The translations under genes and the position numbers were made by a program. Of a stretch of 5,512 nt of DNA, positions 1-5,512 are shown piece after piece; the stretch's first letter is position 1, and each line of letters begins with the position of its first letter. The notes below the pieces were generated by a model. The model saw only the letters and a list, made by a program, of their open reading frames with translations. It had not been told where the DNA came from and ran no database searches. The stretch covers positions 1 to 5,512 of the forward strand of contig CACXDF010000238.1 in NCBI GenBank assembly GCA_902766325.1, written 5' to 3'. This stretch comes from an uncultured Eubacteriales bacterium (lineage in GTDB: Bacteria; Bacillota; Clostridia; Christensenellales; DTU072).

Positions 1-321
1 GTAAGTAACGAAAGGAAGATCTTCTTCCGTAAAACGTATCGCGTCGTCCGTTTCGTACCGTCCGCCGCGGAGCCATACGCGCACGCGTTGCCCATCCGGA
101 ATAACGCCTTTCAGCGCTTTTAATTTTTCTTTAGCCGCCTCGATAGAGCGTAAAGGATCAATAAGGGTGCCCGTTCCTTCGTCGCTGCCGGCGGGAGAAA
201 CGACGAGGTCGTACGGTCCGATCTCGGGAGCCGCTTGCGCGAGGTCGCCGTTCCGCATCGCGAAAAACGGGGTTAGAATAAGAGCCAGACATACAATGAC
301 AAACAAAACCGCTTTTTTCAT
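1..321 (-). CDS. Secreted right-handed beta-helix protein, N-terminal part (cut by window edge)
   Basis: Only the first 107 codons are visible; the frame is still open at base 1. The ATG at 321 has AAGGA (331-335 on the plus strand) 9 bases upstream and lies 19 bases after the stop of the isomerase gene, so it is the third gene of the operon. Residues 1-30 look like a signal peptide: MKK, a hydrophobic core at about 4-21, then a possible A-Q-A cleavage site at 28-30. Residues 38-107 match the start of beta-helix carbohydrate-active proteins: SPAGSDE (42-48), DPLRSIEAA (55-63), then GGRYE (86-90) and FTEED (97-101). The same landmarks occur in the same order in the 855-residue protein upstream (GSDE, PFKTIERA, AGEYY, FTEED), so the two are probably distant paralogues. 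It is likely an extracellular glycoside hydrolase or lyase of the GH141/GH120-like beta-helix type. The catalytic part is outside the window, so enzyme class and substrate are unknown. Confidence 0.75.
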   Translation of the reverse strand, partial: MKKAVLFVIVCLALILTPFFAMRNGDLAQAAPEIGPYDLVVSPAGSDEGTGTLIDPLRSIEAAKEKLKALKGVIPDGQRVRVWLRGGRYETDDAIRFTEEDLPFVTY

Positions 322-340
322 TTTTTCCGATCCTTTATGC

Positions 341-1285
341 TTATTCGGCCTTAAAGCCGTAACTTTCTACGATCCACTTACCGACTTCATACATGACGGC
401 GATCTGCTTTTGTTGCAGTTGCAGCGGCGGATCGGCGAGGATATCGCCGGGTCTTACCTCTCTGCGATAGTTCGGCCATTTATTCGAGCCGCGTAAAGTG
501 TTATGCCCCTCGAACGTAAAATCGCCCTCGTATCCGATCTCTTTCAGTCCGCGCATGACCTGATCCCAGTTGATCGTACCGGCCATAGGCATGACGTGAG
601 AATCTCCGTTACCGTAGTTATCCTGCGCGTGAATAGCGCGAAGTTCTTCCCCGATTGCAATGATCTCTTTATATTGATCGGCCGCCTGGCAGTTGGCGTG
701 GCCGGTATCCCAACAGACGTGGACTCGTTTCGAGCCGACTTTTTCAACAAAACCGCGAATATCTCCGCCCGTATTTAAAAAATACCCGGGATTCCACAGA
801 TCGGAAGAGTTTTCCGCCAGAATATCGACTCCGTATTTTTCGGCGTCTTCGGCGAGGATACGAAATAGTTCTACGTTTTTATCAAGAAATTTTTTCCTGC
901 CGAAAAGTTTTGTGACAAGGTTGCTTCCGAGCGCTTCGGCATGAACGACGGTATGCGGAATACCGAGCATGGCGCAGGCCTCGATAGAACGTCTGGTTGC
1001 AAGTAAAGAGGCCTCTCGCCTCTTTTCGTCTTTAAAAAAGCACCCGGACGGCGAATGCGCCTGACAAAAATCAAAACCGAGTTTCGATGCGATCCGCGCG
1101 CACTCGTCTATCTCCTTTTTCCACCCGTCGCCCTCTTCCGTCCACGGCGAACCGTCGTAGATCGCGTCGTACATCGATAGATCGATATGCTTAAAGCCCG
1201 TTCCGGAAAACGCCGCAAGCGGCGCGGATATGCTTTTTTCTACAAAATAATCGGCAAAGTCGGCCGTCGTCGAAACCAGTCTCAC
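341..1285 (-). CDS. Sugar phosphate isomerase/epimerase family protein (xylose isomerase-like TIM barrel)
   Basis: This 314-residue cytoplasmic protein belongs to the AP-endonuclease-2/xylose-isomerase-like TIM-barrel superfamily (PF01261), whose members isomerise or epimerise sugars and related polyols at a divalent metal site. Numbering from the GTG start, likely metal or active-site residues are H78 (QAHSP), H116 (VVHAE), E158 (LAEN), D193 and H196 (CWDTGH), H219 (IHAQDN) and E259 (FTFEGH). The segment MAGTINWDQV near 234-243 and the GYEGDFTFE end strand are typical of the family. Length is usual and there is no signal peptide. I chose GTG at 1285 because AGGAG (1291-1295) sits 5 bases before it and the upstream gene has already ended at 1299. 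An ATG at 1318 would add 11 residues, overlap that gene, and has no comparable site. It probably handles a sugar released by the flanking beta-helix enzymes; the exact substrate cannot be read from sequence. Members of this superfamily also include IolE-type and psicose/tagatose epimerase-like enzymes. Confidence 0.85.
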   Translation of the reverse strand: MRLVSTTADFADYFVEKSISAPLAAFSGTGFKHIDLSMYDAIYDGSPWTEEGDGWKKEIDECARIASKLGFDFCQAHSPSGCFFKDEKRREASLLATRRSIEACAMLGIPHTVVHAEALGSNLVTKLFGRKKFLDKNVELFRILAEDAEKYGVDILAENSSDLWNPGYFLNTGGDIRGFVEKVGSKRVHVCWDTGHANCQAADQYKEIIAIGEELRAIHAQDNYGNGDSHVMPMAGTINWDQVMRGLKEIGYEGDFTFEGHNTLRGSNKWPNYRREVRPGDILADPPLQLQQKQIAVMYEVGKWIVESYGFKAE

Positions 1286-1290
1286 GTTAT

Positions 1291-1295
1291 CTCCT
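1291..1295 (-). promoter_or_regulatory. Ribosome-binding site that decides the isomerase start
   Basis: AGGAG on the minus strand ends 5 bases before GTG at 1285 and lies just after the stop of the upstream gene (1299-1301). It supports the GTG start over the in-frame ATG at 1318. Confidence 0.75.
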
Positions 1296-1298
1296 TTC

Positions 1299-3866
1299 TT
1301 AATATCTTCCGAATTCATTCATCTTGGGCACGTCGATATCAAAGCCGATAGGCGCGTCGTCCCGAAGAGTATAATCGCCGTTTTCATGATCGACAAAGAG
1401 TTTTTTCAGCGCGGAGAGGCGGAAAACAGCGTTTTCTTCCACCGTACTGTATTTGTAAACGGTTTTTGCCAGATCGCCGATATTACCCTTTGCCGAAACG
1501 AGAAGATTGTGCCGGATAACGCCGTTGCCCGGATTAAGAATAAAGTTTTTGTCGTCGGTATGAGAAAAATCGGCGCTGTAACGATTATACTGCGGAAAGG
1601 CTTCTCTCCAGACGTCGCTTCTCCAAGGCGACTCTTCCAACAGGTTCCAAAGCTCGCCGTTTTCTTTAAAGTGTTGATAAAAACTGCTACTTTCGTCGCC
1701 GGACAGCCCCTGCAAACCGCGATCGTCAAAGTTGATCGGGTCGTAAGAATTGACGACGATATTATCGTGCACGACAAGGTCTTGTCCGCCGCCAAGCTGG
1801 AAGCCGAATTTGGGCGCGTTGATCACGATATTACCGTACATGGTCTGTCCGGCAAGGTCGTCGTCCATATAGATACCGACGGGCGTGTGGCCATCCGCGC
1901 CGAGGTTATAGATCAAATTATACCGTATCACCGTACCGTAAAAATCCCATCTTCGTCCGGCATAGATAGCGCCGCCGTCGTCCGTCTTCAAATTGACGTC
2001 GTGAATAAGGTTGTATTCGATAAGTTGATTGTTCCCGTAATACGTAACGGCCTCGTGAGGCGAATTATATATTTCGTTATGAGAGCAAATATTGCCCACT
2101 CCGTCGAGAGTGACCGCCGGTTGATAGGTCTCGTAAATCTCCGACCAGTCGTGAACGAGATTATTATCGGCGCGGTTATTACCCGCTTTCAGCGTCTCGC
2201 GATCGCCGCCGTCGAGCAGTATTCCGCCCCTGCCGGTATGCGTGATCTCGTTGGAAAAAGCAAGGTTATTATACCCTTTCATAAGCAGGGCGTTGCCGCC
2301 CACGTTTTTGATCAGACAGTTTTCCACGGTATTGTTATCGCCCGTAACGTCTACGGCGTCTCCGCGCGTTCCTTTGACCGTAAATCCGTCGAATGTCAAA
2401 TAACTTGCACGGACGTTGATGATATTATCGGCGGTAAGAGACAGTTCTACGACAGCGCCGTCGTTAAATCCTTCCGGCGGATAAAAATAGAGCATTCCGT
2501 TCGGACGATCGAGATACCATTCGCCGGGAGCGTCCAGTTCTTCCAACACGTTAAAAAAGTAATACGGCGCGCCTTTTTTAGGAACGAATCTGCTGACGAA
2601 CTTCGGCGAGACAGTCATATTTTCGTGATCGACGCCCCCGATCGGCGTAGAGGCGTCCGCCCAGTCGTACGCCCAATAACCGAACATCCATACGTCGTCG
2701 AGCGTCTTCCAAGACTTGATGCGCTCGGAAAGGACTTTATCCATTTTATACACGTCCGGCTTTGGATTATGGATGGTATCGTTCAGATGGCTCATCCAAC
2801 CGCTTTCGCTGCTTTCCACGACCTCGCCGGTATAAAGATACTCTTTCCCGTTGGGGTAACGCGCGATGGTCTGACGAGTATCGTCGATAAATAGCTCGCT
2901 ATAGATATCGCCGACCCAATCGCCGTCGTAATACTTCGCGGTGTGGTAGTCGCCGATGGCGTATATTTTGCCGTATTGGTTTGCGGTAATGCCGAGTGCG
3001 AACAAGTCAACGGACAATACCTTTTCTTTTGCGGAAGGCGTAAGCCTACTCAGTACGTCCGCGCTCTCTGTTTTTTTGAAAGCGTCGTGCGGGAGCGAAG
3101 CGCCGCCGTTCAGGACCACCTCGCCGTCGCCGTAAGCACAGTAAGTCACAGGGCAGGTCTCCGTGCCGCCGTCTTCTTCGGTAAAAACGACGGAACCGAC
3201 GTAGTACTCCCCGGCTTTGACCGCCACCGTAATGCCGTCCCGGGCCGTTTTGTCCATCGCTCGAACTTCGTCGCGCGCTCTTTCTATCGTCTTGAACGGA
3301 TGCTCGAAGGCGCCGTCGTTTTCGTCGCTGCCGTCTGCCGAAACATAAAAGTCGGCGTTTGTAACAAGTCGTCTCGTTTTCGGTTCGATGACCTTACCGG
3401 CAACGGGAGTCGGTACTCTTTTGTAAGTCGCTTTATAGATATAAGGAAGTTGCGACGGCAGAATAGAACAGAGCGCCACGATAACGGACAGCACGAAAGC
3501 AACAACGGCGATCCACTTTTTTTTCGGCTGTCCTCGAGAAATAACGAGATAATAAACGACAAAGAAAACAAGCAAAAGGCCGTCCGCGATCGCACCCGCT
3601 ATTTTCGGATGAAGTCCGTTCATGAAAACGTTGTTGATCAAAAAAACCATCCCGAAAAAAACGCCGCCGAATATCGCCGCGGAAAGGAGTCCCCACAAGA
3701 CGGGTCTCTTTACAAATCGCGCCGTAAGGCATCCCGTCGCAGCCGAATACAGTACGACGGACAGAATATATAACGCCGGTATCCACGCGTCTAAGCTGTA
3801 ATAAAAAAGTCCGGATGCCGCAATGGCCGATACCACCGCCGCAATAGTAAGGATCGTTTTTTTCAC
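1299..3866 (-). CDS. Five-helix membrane protein with large extracellular GH141-like beta-helix domain
   Basis: This 855-residue protein is the first gene of the operon. Residues 1-137 hold five hydrophobic segments (about 5-25, 28-49, 56-82, 90-110, 116-137). Positive charges sit at the N-terminus (KK), between segments 2 and 3 (RFVKRP) and between 4 and 5 (RGQPKKK), so the rest should face outside. Residues 173-245 carry the entry motif of beta-helix glycan enzymes: YVSADGSDENDG, PFKTIERARDEV, GEYY and VTYCAYGDGE. The middle shows family landmarks: RQTIARYPNG (331-340), GYWAYDWA (396-403), FNVLEELDAPGEWYLDR (438-454) and LYFYPP (459-464). From about 481 on come beta-helix coils rich in N-N and NxI motifs. 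Aspartate clusters KTDDGGAIY (627-635) and GIYMDDD (664-670) lie about 40 residues apart, as the proposed catalytic Asp pair does in GH141 as I recall it. GH141 includes an alpha-L-fucosidase and a xylanase, so the substrate stays open; GH120-like is an alternative. The start is GTG, with GGGAGG (3873-3878) 6 bases upstream. Confidence 0.8.
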   Translation of the reverse strand: MKKTILTIAAVVSAIAASGLFYYSLDAWIPALYILSVVLYSAATGCLTARFVKRPVLWGLLSAAIFGGVFFGMVFLINNVFMNGLHPKIAGAIADGLLLVFFVVYYLVISRGQPKKKWIAVVAFVLSVIVALCSILPSQLPYIYKATYKRVPTPVAGKVIEPKTRRLVTNADFYVSADGSDENDGAFEHPFKTIERARDEVRAMDKTARDGITVAVKAGEYYVGSVVFTEEDGGTETCPVTYCAYGDGEVVLNGGASLPHDAFKKTESADVLSRLTPSAKEKVLSVDLFALGITANQYGKIYAIGDYHTAKYYDGDWVGDIYSELFIDDTRQTIARYPNGKEYLYTGEVVESSESGWMSHLNDTIHNPKPDVYKMDKVLSERIKSWKTLDDVWMFGYWAYDWADASTPIGGVDHENMTVSPKFVSRFVPKKGAPYYFFNVLEELDAPGEWYLDRPNGMLYFYPPEGFNDGAVVELSLTADNIINVRASYLTFDGFTVKGTRGDAVDVTGDNNTVENCLIKNVGGNALLMKGYNNLAFSNEITHTGRGGILLDGGDRETLKAGNNRADNNLVHDWSEIYETYQPAVTLDGVGNICSHNEIYNSPHEAVTYYGNNQLIEYNLIHDVNLKTDDGGAIYAGRRWDFYGTVIRYNLIYNLGADGHTPVGIYMDDDLAGQTMYGNIVINAPKFGFQLGGGQDLVVHDNIVVNSYDPINFDDRGLQGLSGDESSSFYQHFKENGELWNLLEESPWRSDVWREAFPQYNRYSADFSHTDDKNFILNPGNGVIRHNLLVSAKGNIGDLAKTVYKYSTVEENAVFRLSALKKLFVDHENGDYTLRDDAPIGFDIDVPKMNEFGRY
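1497..2336 (-). repeat. Protein-level tandem repeat: parallel beta-helix coils
   Basis: Residues 511-790 of the 855-residue protein contain about nine imperfect coils with the pattern [VI]xx[NHY]NxIxN. Examples are TVENCLIKN, LAFSNEITH, ICSHNEIYN, LIEYNLIHD, VIRYNLIYN, TMYGNIVIN, VVHDNIVVN and VIRHNLLVS. Coil spacing is mostly 20-45 residues because loops of varying length carry the active-site residues. The asparagine ladder is the classic sign of a right-handed parallel beta-helix. The repeat is in the protein only; I see no matching DNA repeat. Confidence 0.75.
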
Positions 3867-3872
3867 TTTTGT

Positions 3873-3878
3873 CCTCCC
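3873..3878 (-). promoter_or_regulatory. Ribosome-binding site of the operon's first gene (GTG start)
   Basis: GGGAGG on the minus strand is followed by ACAAAA and then GTG AAA AAA. The 6-base spacing makes this the preferred start, and the following codons give a typical MKK membrane-protein N-terminus. Confidence 0.75.
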
Positions 3879-3898
3879 GTTTAAAACAACGAAAAATA

Positions 3899-3910
3899 AA
3901 CAGTTCTGTT
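3899..3910. promoter_or_regulatory. Imperfect palindrome at the predicted transcription start (operator candidate)
   Basis: AACAG-TT-CTGTT forms 5-base inverted arms around a 2-base centre, directly downstream of the -10 box and covering about +1 to +12. A repressor bound here would block the operon promoter. No regulator gene is in view and the site is short, so it may be chance. Confidence 0.3.
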
Positions 3911-3917
3911 ATATATA

Positions 3918-3946
3918 ATTGTAATTTACGGAAACTTCCTTGTCAA
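3918..3946 (-). promoter_or_regulatory. Sigma-A/sigma-70 promoter of the beta-helix/isomerase operon
   Basis: On the minus strand TTGACA (3946-3941) is a perfect -35 box. It is followed by a 17-base spacer and TACAAT (3923-3918), which differs from the consensus -10 at one base. Transcription should start near 3911, leaving a leader of about 45 bases before the GTG at 3866. No other promoter of this quality is seen in the short gaps within the operon, so the three genes are probably co-transcribed. Confidence 0.75.
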
Positions 3947-3990
3947 TCCCGACTTTGCCGGAAATAACGATAAAAAAGCGGATCTCTATA

Positions 3991-4024
3991 AAAAACAAAA
4001 AATCAATCGGACGATTTAAGTCCG
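3991..4024 (-). terminator. Weak intrinsic terminator candidate after the TRIC gene
   Basis: On the minus strand CGGAC (4024-4020) and GTCCG (4012-4008) can form a 5-base-pair stem with a 7-base loop inside the last codons of the gene. After a 5-base gap that includes the TGA stop comes a T-rich run (six T, G, five T). The stem is short and the gap before the T-tract is longer than ideal, so termination may be partial. Confidence 0.4.
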
Positions 4025-4662
4025 TCGTTCCGGAGCGCGTAAGAAAGGGTGATACGTCTGAGACTTGCCACTACGCGAACGATGGTGATGAGACCGGCCG
4101 TCAGGTACATGGCCCCGGCTTCGTTCATCTTGTTATGGATAAAGTAGAAAAGTATAGTTCCCCCAATGGACGCAAGAGCGTAGATCTCTTTTCGGACGAC
4201 GACGGGCTTTCTTCCGGACAAAAGGTCGCGCAGGATCCCCCCGCCCACGGCCGTGATCATGCCGACGAAGATCATCAGAATAAAGTTATCGCCCATACCG
4301 ACGTTAACGGCGGTCTGGCATCCGCTGACGGTAAAGACGCCGAGTCCGATCGCGTCAAAAACGTCGACCACCCTTTTAATGATGCGGATGGCCTTTTTAT
4401 TCAGTTTTTTATCCAAAATCTTAAAGACGATCAAAGAAACCGCTACGGTAACGACGACAGTCAGAACGTACTCGTAATGCAAAAACATGAGCGGTGGCTC
4501 GGTGCCCAAAACGATATCGCGAATAACGCCGCCGCCGAGAGAGGTGCATAAAGCGATAAAAAATATCCCGAACAGGTCGAGTTCGTACTCGATCCCGACG
4601 AAAACGCTACTCAGCGCAAACGCCACCAAGCCGACGATTTCCAATACCTGTAAAACTTCCAA
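4003..4662 (-). CDS. TRIC/UPF0126 family membrane channel protein (YicG-like)
   Basis: This is a 219-residue integral membrane protein of the prokaryotic TRIC (trimeric intracellular cation channel) family, known earlier as UPF0126 and including E. coli YicG. Some members were shown to form monovalent-cation-selective trimers. It is built from two homologous three-helix halves plus a final helix. The first half has the glycine motif GGGVIRDI (43-50) and the second GGGILRDLLSG (140-150). DAIGLGVFTVSG (103-114) starts the second half, and KEIYA (158-162) is the conserved helix after the second glycine motif. Length is normal and all motifs are intact. The start is TTG at 4662, with GGAGG (4671-4675) 8 bases upstream; a nearby ATG upstream is in another frame. 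It has its own promoter and is separated from the glycan operon by a terminator candidate and a strong promoter, so a shared role is unlikely. The physiological ion and purpose in this organism are unknown. Confidence 0.9.
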   Translation of the reverse strand: MEVLQVLEIVGLVAFALSSVFVGIEYELDLFGIFFIALCTSLGGGVIRDIVLGTEPPLMFLHYEYVLTVVVTVAVSLIVFKILDKKLNKKAIRIIKRVVDVFDAIGLGVFTVSGCQTAVNVGMGDNFILMIFVGMITAVGGGILRDLLSGRKPVVVRKEIYALASIGGTILFYFIHNKMNEAGAMYLTAGLITIVRVVASLRRITLSYALRNDGLKSSD

Positions 4663-4670
4663 AGATCCGA

Positions 4671-4675
4671 CCTCC
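4671..4675 (-). promoter_or_regulatory. Ribosome-binding site supporting the TTG start of the TRIC gene
   Basis: GGAGG on the minus strand precedes TTG at 4662 by 8 bases. There is no in-frame ATG with a site of this quality, so the TTG start is favoured. Confidence 0.7.
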
Positions 4676-4691
4676 GCATATCGTCGAATTA

Positions 4692-4720
4692 ATCATAAAT
4701 CAAATAATTATCGTTTGCAA
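4692..4720 (-). promoter_or_regulatory. Sigma-A promoter of the TRIC gene
   Basis: On the minus strand TTGCAA (4720-4715) is followed by a 17-base spacer and TATGAT (4697-4692). Start of transcription is expected near 4685, giving a leader of about 22 bases that contains the GGAGG site. Confidence 0.65.
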
Positions 4721-4782
4721 CTTTTTTTAATTTATTTGCAGAATTATTTATTAAGTAATTGTTGTTTTAGTAAAATGCGGTA

Positions 4783-4811
4783 TTGATTTTTCGCGGATGA
4801 AATGATATTAT
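4783..4811 (+). promoter_or_regulatory. Sigma-A promoter of the right-edge beta-helix gene
   Basis: TTGATT (4783-4788), a 17-base spacer and TATTAT (4806-4811) form a fair match to the vegetative consensus. Transcription would start near 4818, about 24 bases before the ATG. The region is very AT-rich, so other -10-like hexamers exist, but this pair has the best spacing. Confidence 0.5.
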
Positions 4812-4841
4812 TAATTATCGGAAAATTTTTTTAAGGATCTT

Positions 4842-5512
4842 ATGAAACTCTGGAAAAAAGTTATTATTATCGTCAGCGTTATCGCCGTACTTTTGGGGAG
4901 CGGAACGTACGTTTTGTTGCGACCGATCGCCTTACCTCCGGAACGGGAACTTCTGTACGAGGCCGAACCGAAAGCCGACCCTTTACGCTCTTTCTATGAA
5001 GTAAACGGCGTCGGAGGAAGCAGGTTTTTTATTCAGTCGCCGAAAACAGACGCGCTGAATAGCATTCCCGTTTCTCAATTCGGGGTGTCCCCGCGCAGAA
5101 TGAATAACGCGAACGCTCTTAATCGCGCTTTCATTTATTGCAAAAATCATCCCGGCACACGCCTATATTTCGATGAAAAGGACGTTTATTACGTGTCGGG
5201 CGAGTTACTTATTTCCGACCTTAAAGACGTGTGTATCGACGGAAACGGCGCGAAGATCGTTTATGATTACCGCCACGGTCTGGTCGATATATACGGTTGC
5301 GAATGCATAGAGATACGCGATCTGACTTTCGACTGGGATTGGGATAAAAAACCGCTTAGCGCGCTCGCTCGCGCGGTAGAAGTGTCGGGACAAAAAAATA
5401 CGCTCGACCTTATTTTCGACGTTCCGGAATACGCAAGAGAGGATATGCTCTACGCTATTACCGAGTGCGATGAAGAAACGGGTACGTACGGCGCGAAAGG
5501 AACCGTTATCGA
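4842..5512 (+). CDS. Membrane-anchored pectate-lyase-like beta-helix protein, N-terminal part (cut by window edge)
   Basis: The visible 223 codons are open to the right edge. ATG at 4842 follows AAGGA (4833-4837) with a rather short 4-base gap. KLWKK is followed by one hydrophobic segment (about 7-26), which gives a signal anchor; no clear A-x-A cleavage site is seen, so the protein may stay tethered outside the membrane. From about 74 on it resembles the entry of the pectate lyase superfamily (Pfam Pectate_lyase_3-like): VSQFGV (77-82), NALNRAFIYC (91-100), RLYFDEKDVYYVSG (107-120), then CIDGNGAKIVY (131-141). The first beta coils follow at VDIYGCECIEIRDLTFDWD (148-166). This subtype differs from the GSDE-type start of the other two beta-helix proteins, so it is probably from another family. 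It is likely a surface glycan-active or glycan-binding protein. The catalytic part is not in the window, so the substrate is unknown. Confidence 0.75.
   Translation, partial: MKLWKKVIIIVSVIAVLLGSGTYVLLRPIALPPERELLYEAEPKADPLRSFYEVNGVGGSRFFIQSPKTDALNSIPVSQFGVSPRRMNNANALNRAFIYCKNHPGTRLYFDEKDVYYVSGELLISDLKDVCIDGNGAKIVYDYRHGLVDIYGCECIEIRDLTFDWDWDKKPLSALARAVEVSGQKNTLDLIFDVPEYAREDMLYAITECDEETGTYGAKGTVI

Noticed and set aside
145..156. A 12-base identity (CCTTTACGCTCT) between the left-edge gene and the right-edge gene at 4979-4990
   Set aside because: Both encode PLRS (preceded by D) in frame, but the surrounding protein sequences do not align. A 12-base match between coding regions of similar codon use can arise by chance, so I do not call it a repeat or recombination site.
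167..496. A 109-codon plus-strand open frame across the gap between the two leftmost genes
   Set aside because: It crosses the junction of two well-supported minus-strand genes, is in antisense register with the isomerase gene, and shows no domain.
1386..2894. A 502-codon open frame on the plus strand, antisense to the 855-residue gene
   Set aside because: It is in exact codon register with the minus-strand gene, so it stays open simply because that gene uses few TTA, CTA and TCA codons here. Its product is rich in I, V and R with no recognisable domain, while the opposite strand encodes a clear beta-helix protein with its own promoter and ribosome-binding site.
2943..3773. A 276-codon plus-strand open frame over the membrane domain region
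   Set aside because: It shows the same in-register antisense effect. The product is low in structure and rich in R, and it covers the membrane segments and entry motif of the real minus-strand gene.
3940..4551. A 203-codon plus-strand open frame over the TRIC gene
   Set aside because: It is an in-register antisense shadow of a gene with intact TRIC motifs; its product is a charged, D/N/R-rich sequence without any domain.
5205..5393. A 62-codon minus-strand open frame inside the right-edge gene
   Set aside because: It lies wholly inside the plus-strand beta-helix coding region, which has a promoter, ribosome-binding site and clear domain.

Overview
The window reads as a piece of a Bacillota (Firmicutes) chromosome, most likely an uncultured clostridial gut or rumen lineage. 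The evidence is strong GGAGG-type ribosome-binding sites, frequent GTG/TTG starts, near-consensus sigma-A promoters with 17-base spacers, and surface proteins of a kind common in such genomes. This placement is inference. There is no rRNA or other marker gene in view, and I see no tRNA, CRISPR array, insertion sequence or phage gene.

Layout, left to right. Positions 1-3866 hold a three-gene operon on the minus strand, read from right to left. It starts with an 855-residue protein that has five membrane segments and a large extracellular right-handed beta-helix domain resembling glycoside hydrolase family GH141. Next, after 13 bases, is a xylose-isomerase-like TIM-barrel protein (sugar phosphate isomerase/epimerase family). 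Last, after 19 bases, is a secreted beta-helix protein cut by the left edge. A TTGACA-17-TACAAT promoter precedes the operon. Positions 4003-4662 hold a TRIC/UPF0126 (YicG-like) membrane channel gene, also on the minus strand, with a weak terminator candidate at its end and its own promoter. Across a 179-base AT-rich divergent control region, a plus-strand gene starts at 4842 and runs off the right edge. It encodes a membrane-anchored protein with a pectate-lyase-like beta-helix start.

How the genes fit together (inference): three beta-helix proteins are exported, by a multi-pass anchor, a signal peptide and a single N-terminal anchor respectively. They could act at the cell surface on complex glycans, for example plant cell-wall or mucin-type polysaccharide. 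The cytoplasmic isomerase/epimerase, translated between two of them, could process a released sugar. No transporter, regulator or kinase is visible inside the window to complete the pathway. The TRIC gene looks unrelated to the glycan genes.

Both edge genes are incomplete, so their catalytic regions cannot be judged. I see no clearly unprecedented system. The most unusual item is the five-helix membrane domain fused to a GH141-like beta-helix.
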